This document shows, piece after piece, positions 1 through 4,887 of a stretch of DNA of 6,510 nucleotides (position 1 is the stretch's first letter; each line of letters begins with the position of its first letter). Origin of the DNA: DATMXS01 sp050260275 (GTDB lineage: Bacteria > Acidobacteriota > Terriglobia > Bryobacterales > Bryobacteraceae); contig JBLNBX010000222.1 in the NCBI GenBank assembly GCA_050260275.1, forward strand, positions 1 to 6,510. Direction: 5' to 3'. The position numbers and the translations under genes are program-made. Below the pieces are notes generated by a model that was not told where the DNA came from, ran no database searches, and saw only the letters and a list, made by a program, of their open reading frames with translations.

Positions 1-884
1 GCCATCGGATTGCCTTCCCAGTGCGAGGAGAGGACAAACACGTCGGCGGCAGCGAGACATGCGGCCACGTCGTCCCGCGCTCCCAACACACGTACCCTCG
101 CGTGCAACCCGCGCGAGTTGACGAATTCTTCGATGGGGCCGCGCTGATCTCCATCGCCCACGAGCATGAGGCAGGCGTTCGGATCATCCAGGGCCGAAAA
201 GGCCTCGAGCAGAAGCATCAGGTTCTTTGGGGCGACGAGGCGGCCGACGAAGACGTACAAGACACAGCCCGGCTCGATACCCATCTCCGAGCGCCACTGG
301 GCCCTCTCTCGCGGAGACCGCTCGAAGTCTGCGACTGGGATGCCGTTCGGAACTACCGGGCATTGGAGGCCGTAGGCGCGCTCGATGCTGTGCGCCACAT
401 CGCGCGACACGGCGACCGGAACCACGCACCTGCCCAGGATGGCGCGGCGCAGCGCGCGCCCGAAGCGGTCGGCCTCGAACGAAGCCACAGTGTGGAGTGT
501 GTGCACCATCACAACCCGCCTGAGAAGCGCCTCCGGAAACAGGTACGAGATGGCCGACAGGTGCGTGTGGACGACATCGGGACGGAACCGGCGAAACACG
601 CCGTGCACCGCCGGGAGCATGCGCGCATCGAATCCTGGCCGCTTACCGAGGTGCCAGATCCGCACGCCGGCGGACTGAAGCTGGTCCTCGAACACGCTGT
701 TTACGGGTGGATACAAGCAGAGCGCGGCCACATCGTGCGAACGCGTGAGTCCGGCCCCGAGGTGGGCGGTCATTCGCTCCGCTCCTCCCAGACCGAGTAT
801 GGGTATCGAGTGCAGAATCCGGAGCCGCCGCCCCGGTGCGGCGCCGGAAATCTCTTCCGGCCGGGCCTGTGTGGAAGTGGTCAT
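1..884 (-). CDS. Family 4 (GT-B) glycosyltransferase, 3' end cut by window edge
   Basis: I translated this frame by hand: 294 codons are open from the ATG at 884 to the window edge, with no stop. The protein is a GT-B fold, retaining glycosyltransferase of the GT4 type, expected to transfer a sugar from a nucleotide donor to a lipid-linked glycan on the cytoplasmic face of the inner membrane. Visible landmarks are RLRILHSIPILGLGGAER (about residues 20-37; first Rossmann strand and glycine-rich acceptor-side loop), PDVVHTHLS (102-110), VVPNGIP (177-183), the donor-domain opening VFVGRLVAPKN (211-221), LVGDGD (241-246), and SSHWEGNPM (286-294). That last stretch holds the first glutamate of the GT4 EX7E nucleotide-sugar motif; the second lies outside the window. 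About 80-100 residues are probably missing. The start is chosen because it lies 20 residues before the first beta-strand and overlaps the preceding 41-codon ORF by ATGA. Its own Shine-Dalgarno (GGCGGA, 896-901) is weak and distant, so coupling is likely. Donor and acceptor sugars cannot be read from the sequence. Confidence 0.93.
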   Translation of the reverse strand, partial: MTTSTQARPEEISGAAPGRRLRILHSIPILGLGGAERMTAHLGAGLTRSHDVAALCLYPPVNSVFEDQLQSAGVRIWHLGKRPGFDARMLPAVHGVFRRFRPDVVHTHLSAISYLFPEALLRRVVMVHTLHTVASFEADRFGRALRRAILGRCVVPVAVSRDVAHSIERAYGLQCPVVPNGIPVADFERSPRERAQWRSEMGIEPGCVLYVFVGRLVAPKNLMLLLEAFSALDDPNACLMLVGDGDQRGPIEEFVNSRGLHARVRVLGARDDVAACLAAADVFVLSSHWEGNPM

Positions 885-1006
885 TTCCGTACGATTCCGC
901 CGTAGTGCGTCCTCAACACAGGGAACGTGTGCAGGAGTTCCGGTAGCCACGAAGACCGCGGCGCCACAGTTAGAATGCGGTCGCGTTCCGTAGCCAGATC
1001 GGTCAT
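881..1006 (-). CDS. 41-codon ORF between the polymerase/ligase and GT4 genes, unknown function
   Basis: The ORF runs from ATG at 1006 to TGA at 883-881. It begins MTDLATERDRILTVAPRSSW and ends THYGGIVRK. Its start overlaps the stop of the Wzy-like gene by ATGA, and its stop overlaps the start of the GT4 gene by ATGA, so it fills the gap exactly. A good Shine-Dalgarno, GAGGTG (1012-1017), sits five bases before its ATG. About two thirds of third codon positions are G or C, compatible with coding. I do not recognise the protein; there is no signal peptide or membrane helix, and it is basic at the C-terminus. The RILTVAP segment faintly resembles the first strand of a glycosyltransferase Rossmann fold, so it may be a remnant of a deleted glycosyltransferase. 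It could also be a leader peptide that delivers ribosomes to the GT4 start, or a genuine small protein. I infer that it is translated; a function is not established. Confidence 0.4.
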   Translation of the reverse strand: MTDLATERDRILTVAPRSSWLPELLHTFPVLRTHYGGIVRK

Positions 1007-2322
1007 CGTTGCACCTCGGCAGAGCGACGCCATGAGTTGGCAAACGCCGTCTTTCGAATCAGAACTGCCCTGTGAGCGAACTCACGCGCCCGCTCGCGAG
1101 TGCAGGCGGACGCGTGCGCCGCAAGCAGAGCGAACAGTATCCAGGTCGGCTTCCGGTACTCCCATGTGACTCCCGATGCTCCGGCGGCCCAGGCGAGGAG
1201 CAGCACGCCCCAGATGCGCTTCTCCAGTGCGGGCAAACCCGAGATGCAGGCCACGAGCAATCCGAGAATGGTCGCGAACAGCAACGCGCCGACAGTGCCC
1301 AGTTCGGAGAGAACCGCAAGAAAAGTGTTGTGCGCAACCAGTGGCCTGTCGAGCTTGCGCGCGGAGGTCTCGGAAAACGCGCCAGCACCTACGCCGGAGA
1401 GTGGCCTCTCGCGGTACGTATCGAGCGCTACAGTCCAGATCTCGGTCCTGTGGGTCAACGTGCCCTTAGTGAATTCCGTGCCGATGTTGAGAAAGCGGTC
1501 CCGGGCTTCCTGCGGAATGATCAATGCGGCAACCACCAGCGATGCGGGGATGATCGCCGCGGCAGCCAGCCGCGCGCGCCTGCTGAAGAACCGGAGCGTG
1601 AGCGGCACGGCCATGAGCGCGGCAGTGAGCGCGATGAGCGCCCCCCGCGATGCGGTGAACCCCACGGCGGCGATGCAGAGCGCGAGCTGAGTCCAGTACA
1701 GATATCGCGCGGCGCGCCGCTTCGTGCGGGCCAGGAAGTACAACGAAAGAGGGATGCTGAGAACCAGCACGAGTCCGAGGTCGTTAACGTTGAACGCGCC
1801 CGCCGTGTAGCGTTGACCATCTTGGATATCCCGCCCGAGTTCCGCTCCGAGGACGCCTGCCGTGCGGCCCATGGCGAAATTGCGCACGGTCTCGGAAGCC
1901 GAGACGAGCGCGCCGAGCACATACGCTTGCAGAAGACCGGCGGCGCGCTGCTCGGAACGCACCACTTCCCACACAAGCCAGGCCAGCAAGAGAAGCTGGG
2001 CGTACGTTCCAGCCCGCACCAGCGTGCTCTCGGGCGCGTCGCTCCAGAGAATACTCGTGCCGCCCCATGCAGCGAAGGCTGCCAGCGCCCAAAGTACGAG
2101 CCCGGGTTTGCGGAATCGGCCTAGCAGAATGCATCGCAGCGCAACAGCCACCGCAGCCGCCAGGCCCAGCAACCGCGTGACGACGAAGCCGGCGAGCAGC
2201 GGGAATGCCTCCTCGCACGGGATCGAGAACACGAGCGCCCAGAGCAGCCAGAACGCCACGCGATCCTGAAGCAGCTCGAGCGCGGATGGCGCGGGCTGGA
2301 TGTGAGCGCTGCTCGTATTCAT
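1003..2322 (-). CDS. Wzy_C-family membrane protein: polysaccharide polymerase or O-antigen ligase
   Basis: This 439-residue integral membrane protein belongs to the O-antigen ligase / Wzy_C family. Such proteins either polymerise lipid-linked repeat units (Wzy) or transfer finished glycans to an acceptor (WaaL) on the periplasmic side of the inner membrane. About ten to twelve hydrophobic helices are visible. Family landmarks are the TASRG motif (about 223-227) at the start of a helix, then the large periplasmic loop with HRTEIW (291-296), YRERPLSGVGAGAF (303-316) and VAHNTFLAVLSELG (329-342). These include the arginines and histidine expected for undecaprenyl-pyrophosphate binding and catalysis in the family. 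The start overlaps the GT2 stop by ATGA and has GAGGCG (2331-2336) eight bases upstream. The stop overlaps the next ORF by ATGA. Sequence alone does not separate polymerase from ligase. Next to a flippase and a copolymerase, with no other polymerase in view, polymerase is the more likely role. The C-terminal 35 residues are basic and cytoplasmic-looking. Confidence 0.9.
   Translation of the reverse strand: MNTSSAHIQPAPSALELLQDRVAFWLLWALVFSIPCEEAFPLLAGFVVTRLLGLAAAVAVALRCILLGRFRKPGLVLWALAAFAAWGGTSILWSDAPESTLVRAGTYAQLLLLAWLVWEVVRSEQRAAGLLQAYVLGALVSASETVRNFAMGRTAGVLGAELGRDIQDGQRYTAGAFNVNDLGLVLVLSIPLSLYFLARTKRRAARYLYWTQLALCIAAVGFTASRGALIALTAALMAVPLTLRFFSRRARLAAAAIIPASLVVAALIIPQEARDRFLNIGTEFTKGTLTHRTEIWTVALDTYRERPLSGVGAGAFSETSARKLDRPLVAHNTFLAVLSELGTVGALLFATILGLLVACISGLPALEKRIWGVLLLAWAAGASGVTWEYRKPTWILFALLAAHASACTRERAREFAHRAVLIRKTAFANSWRRSAEVQR
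1012..1017 (-). promoter_or_regulatory. Shine-Dalgarno GAGGTG before the 41-codon ORF
   Basis: The sequence GAGGTG, complementary to the 16S rRNA anti-Shine-Dalgarno core, lies inside the last codons of the Wzy-like gene (the codons for E and V), five bases upstream of the ATG at 1006. It is the best-matched and best-spaced site I found among the starts in this window, and it is the main reason to take the small ORF seriously. Confidence 0.5.
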
Positions 2323-3242
2323 GACGCGACCGCCTCGCGCTGCCGCCGCAAGACCAGTTCAGCCTCGGCAGGTACGGGAAGGATCACGGTATCTACGTTC
2401 CGGATGGAGAACGGTACTCCTCCAGCCAACAGGCTGTGCAACTCCGACGCCACCGTGTACCAGACTGTTGCCGGCAGCGCTCGTGCACGGAAACGGTCCC
2501 GCGCGGCAGACCAGTACAGGCACGACAGCGCGAGCGAATGCAGCCGTGCATCGCCTGCGAAATGCTTCTCGATGACGGCGCGCGCGCCGCGGATCATCTC
2601 CACCGAGCCGCGGTGTATCTGAGCATCGTGATGGCGGTAGACCCCGACTGCCCCTTCGAGGTACTCGAAACGGCAGGCGCGGGCACAGCGGATCCAATAA
2701 TCCCAGTCAGCAGCGCGCGTCAGCGTTTCATCGAACTCGCCAACCTGTTCGGCGGCGCTCCGCCGCAACAGAGGAGCCATCACCCCGAACCAGTTACGCC
2801 GCGCATAGTGGGTCATGATGTCCGAATTCGGAATAAGCGTGCGGACGTATCCCCAGGGATTCAGCTCGGCGTCGGCCATGAGGTAGTCGGAGTAGACAAG
2901 GTCGCAACCGGGCGTGCGATCAAGGAAAGCCGCCTGGCGCTCGATCTTGTCCGGCAGGAAGATGTCGTCGCCGTCAAGGAAGCAGACGTACTCGGCCCTC
3001 GCGTGGCGCAGGCCGGCGTTCCGCGCGCCAGCTTCGCCGCGGTTCGGCTGGGTGATCACGCGAATCCTGCTGTCGCGGGCAGCGTGCGCGTCGAGAACAG
3101 CGCGCGTCGCATCGGTGGAGCCGTCGTCCACGGCGATGATCTCGAGGTCGGCGCAGGTTTGAGAGCAGACGCTGTCGAGCGCCTGACCGACGAACCGCGC
3201 GACGTTGAAACACGGAATGATAACGGAGACCCTTGGAGTCAT
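2319..3242 (-). CDS. Family 2 (GT-A) glycosyltransferase
   Basis: This is a complete 307-residue inverting glycosyltransferase of the GT2 family, a normal length for the group, expected to add one sugar to the lipid-linked repeat unit on the cytoplasmic side. The GT-A domain starts at once with VSVIIPCFNVARFV (5-18). It continues with the nucleotide-binding VDDGSTD (38-44), NRGEAGARNAG (67-77), and the metal-binding DXD region FLDGDD (88-93). The D-W-D-Y-W segment near residues 179-183 corresponds to the region holding the usual catalytic base. A C-terminal helical tail of about 100 residues follows, without clear membrane helices. Its ATG overlaps the flippase stop, and its TGA overlaps the Wzy-like start, both as ATGA. 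There is no convincing Shine-Dalgarno of its own, so translation probably depends on coupling. Sugar specificity cannot be predicted. Confidence 0.95.
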   Translation of the reverse strand: MTPRVSVIIPCFNVARFVGQALDSVCSQTCADLEIIAVDDGSTDATRAVLDAHAARDSRIRVITQPNRGEAGARNAGLRHARAEYVCFLDGDDIFLPDKIERQAAFLDRTPGCDLVYSDYLMADAELNPWGYVRTLIPNSDIMTHYARRNWFGVMAPLLRRSAAEQVGEFDETLTRAADWDYWIRCARACRFEYLEGAVGVYRHHDAQIHRGSVEMIRGARAVIEKHFAGDARLHSLALSCLYWSAARDRFRARALPATVWYTVASELHSLLAGGVPFSIRNVDTVILPVPAEAELVLRRQREAVAS

Positions 3243-4669
3243 TTCGAGCTTGAGAAGGTCCTAAGCACACGCGCCCCGTACGCGAGAACGCCGGGCACGT
3301 CCTGCCAGGCCATGACGAGTGTGGCGGCCGCGAGGACGGCGGCGGCAGCGGCGAGGACGTACACCCCCGCGCCGAAGCAGCCGGCAAGAGCCGCACATAC
3401 GACAGCCAGCGCTCCAGCAGCGAAGCGCGCCAGGGTGCGCCGCCCAGGGGCTATGCCGATTCTGCGCGAGCAGATCACCAGATAGGCGGCGAGGTCGAGC
3501 GTGAGCGAAGCAACAAAACCAGCGGGGACGGCATACATTCCCATCAGCGGCGTGCCGGCCACCGCTATCACGTAGCGCATGCCGGCGCTGGCCATCTGGA
3601 CGCCGATCCAGTAGCGGATCAGGCCGCGTCCGAGCAATGGAGCGCCGGTTGCCCAGGAAGCTACCTGGACGTAGTTGCCGAACAAGAGCAGAGGTAGAAA
3701 ACGCGTGCCGGTGGCAAACTGGCTTGAGAAGAGCAGCGCGAACAGCGGCGCCGCAGCGAGGCCGGCCGCACCCAGGGCCAGAGCCGAAACCGGAAGCACT
3801 ACGCGCAGAAGTTCGTCGAGGCGGCTTTGGAGTACGGCAGCAGAGGCGGTTTGGCTGAGCGTCGCCAGCGAGTACGCTCCGATGCTGCCGAGCACAACAG
3901 TAGTTACCTGGGCGGAGAGGGAGAAGGCGGCCTGATAGAGCCCGTTTGCGGAGACTCCCGCAAAGGTTATCAGGTGCGCCCGGACAAGCGCATCCACGCT
4001 GTTCTGGGTGAAGGCGATCACGAGCGACGCCGCGCCGAACGCAGCCAGCAGGCGCGCCGCGGGGCGATGAAAGACCATCGCCAAAGGCCGAAACCCGAGC
4101 GCGCGGCAGCGGCGCCCAAGCAGCACGGCTACCAGAAGCGACGCTAACACCGCCTGCGCGCAGGCCCCGGCAACGCCGAAGCAGGCTATGAGGGGAAACG
4201 CAGCGGCCGTGCCCGCGGCCACCGCTATGGTCCTCTTCGCGCTGATGCCCTTGATGTCCAGCAGCCCTTGCAGGAAGCTCAGATAGTTGTTTCGCAGAGC
4301 TTCGAGCGGTGCGATCGAAAGCAGGACGGCGAGGATGATCTTCTGCTCGAGGCGGTCGCGAACGCCCAGCGCGGCAAGCAGCGAACCTCCCGCCGGGCTG
4401 AATATCAGGGGCAGAATCGTCACCAGCGACGCCGCGGCGATGAACATCGTGACGACGTTCGCCGTCTCGAGCTGGCGCTGGCGGTCCGGACCGGCGGTTG
4501 CGGCCGCGGTGTTCCGGCTAAGCCCTACCGCCATGCCGCATTGCGCGAGCACCCAGATTGGGGCCGCGATGGTCATAATCTGCGAGAACTCGCCGAAGCC
4601 TTCGGGCTTCAGATACACAGCCAGGAGCTTGTTGCGCACCAGCGTCCCGAGCGCGATGGCGACCTGCAT
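3239..4669 (-). CDS. MOP-superfamily polysaccharide flippase (Wzx-like); N-terminus probably extends upstream out of frame
   Basis: This is a multi-pass membrane protein (476 residues from the first in-frame ATG) of the polysaccharide transporter family in the MOP superfamily, expected to flip undecaprenyl-linked repeat units across the inner membrane. About twelve or more hydrophobic helices are visible. The family signature following helix 1, LVRNKLLAVYLKPEGFGEFS (10-29), is clear, as is helix 2 at IMTIAAPIWVLAQCG (31-45). The stop overlaps the GT2 start by ATGA. The start is doubtful. Beginning at 4669 would cut helix 1 in half, because the same frame continues upstream with GVRAILAAITQLGT, the expected first half of that helix. 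No ATG, GTG or TTG occurs in this frame between 4669 and the in-frame TGA at 4837-4835. The natural start is probably the ATG at 4854, which is out of frame because of the homopolymer region between them. As written, the gene is therefore either mis-sequenced, switched off, or started internally. Confidence 0.88.
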   Translation of the reverse strand: MQVAIALGTLVRNKLLAVYLKPEGFGEFSQIMTIAAPIWVLAQCGMAVGLSRNTAAATAGPDRQRQLETANVVTMFIAAASLVTILPLIFSPAGGSLLAALGVRDRLEQKIILAVLLSIAPLEALRNNYLSFLQGLLDIKGISAKRTIAVAAGTAAAFPLIACFGVAGACAQAVLASLLVAVLLGRRCRALGFRPLAMVFHRPAARLLAAFGAASLVIAFTQNSVDALVRAHLITFAGVSANGLYQAAFSLSAQVTTVVLGSIGAYSLATLSQTASAAVLQSRLDELLRVVLPVSALALGAAGLAAAPLFALLFSSQFATGTRFLPLLLFGNYVQVASWATGAPLLGRGLIRYWIGVQMASAGMRYVIAVAGTPLMGMYAVPAGFVASLTLDLAAYLVICSRRIGIAPGRRTLARFAAGALAVVCAALAGCFGAGVYVLAAAAAVLAAATLVMAWQDVPGVLAYGARVLRTFSSSK

Positions 4670-4854
4670 CGTGCCGAGTTGCGTGATGGCAGCCAGGATG
4701 GCGCGAACGCCGTGCTGCGCAGGCGGGCGCGGGGGGGGGGGGGGGGGGGGCGCCCCGGGGCGGCGGCGGGGGGGGGGGGCGGGGGGGGGCGCCCCGGCGC
4801 GGCGGAGCCGGCGCCGGCGGCCAGAGGGAGAGTGTCAGGCTGCGAAGTGGCCAT
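4670..4854 (-). other. Probable 5' end of the flippase gene, out of frame with the rest
   Basis: An ATG at 4854 lies 33 bases after the kinase stop and opens a frame beginning MATSQPDTLPLAAGAGSAA. It then runs into proline-rich sequence made by the homopolymer tract (PGRPPPPPP twice). In this frame translation continues as unrelated arginine-rich sequence and stops at 4611-4609. From this ATG to the flippase codon at 4669 is 185 bases, two more than a multiple of three, so gaining one base or losing two in the tract would join the two into one flippase with a complete first helix. The nearest purine-rich site is AGGAGC at 4881-4886, too far from the ATG (26 bases) to be a good Shine-Dalgarno. 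The segment 4670 to about 4710 in the flippase frame encodes the missing half of helix 1, which supports the join. Confidence 0.6.
4731..4795. repeat. Homopolymer G tract in a degenerate 39-base tandem repeat
   Basis: On the plus strand the tract contains runs of 20 G (4731-4750), 12 G (4768-4779) and 9 G (4781-4789). The palindrome GGGGCGCCCC occurs twice, at 4747-4756 and 4786-4795, exactly 39 bases apart, and each copy is followed by a similar GC-only segment. On the coding (minus) strand this reads as C runs specifying proline. Thirty-nine bases is 13 codons, so the repeat keeps frame: APGRPPPPPPPAA followed by APGRPPPPPP. Runs of this length are prone to slippage both in cells and in sequencing, so the exact length given here should not be trusted. 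The G-rich strand could also form quadruplex structures. Nothing else in the window resembles it. Confidence 0.9.
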
Positions 4855-4887
4855 CGCTGATTGGCGCGATGCTGCCGCGCGCTCCTG

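Noticed and set aside
21..905. Plus-strand open frame (294 codons) opposite the GT4 gene
   Set aside because: It is the antisense shadow of the GT4 gene, whose minus-strand translation shows ordered GT-B motifs throughout.
881..1010. GT4 gene starting further upstream in its own frame, which stays open past 1006
   Set aside because: The upstream frame has no ATG in this stretch, only a GTG at 950 with no good ribosome site. The ATG at 884 is correctly placed before the first Rossmann strand and shares the ATGA overlap seen at other junctions.
1072..2124. Long plus-strand open frame (350 codons) opposite the Wzy-like gene
   Set aside because: The translation is charged, low-complexity and has no recognisable fold. 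The minus strand here encodes a clear membrane protein with family motifs. Such mirror frames are common in GC-rich DNA.
2436..3485. Long plus-strand open frame (349 codons) across the GT2 start and flippase end
   Set aside because: It spans the junction of two well-supported minus-strand genes, has no motifs, and reads like antisense of GT2 codons.
4731..4795. CRISPR array or transcription terminator at the G-rich repeat
   Set aside because: There are only two imperfect copies without spacers, the sequence contains no T tract after a hairpin, and it lies inside what should be coding sequence.
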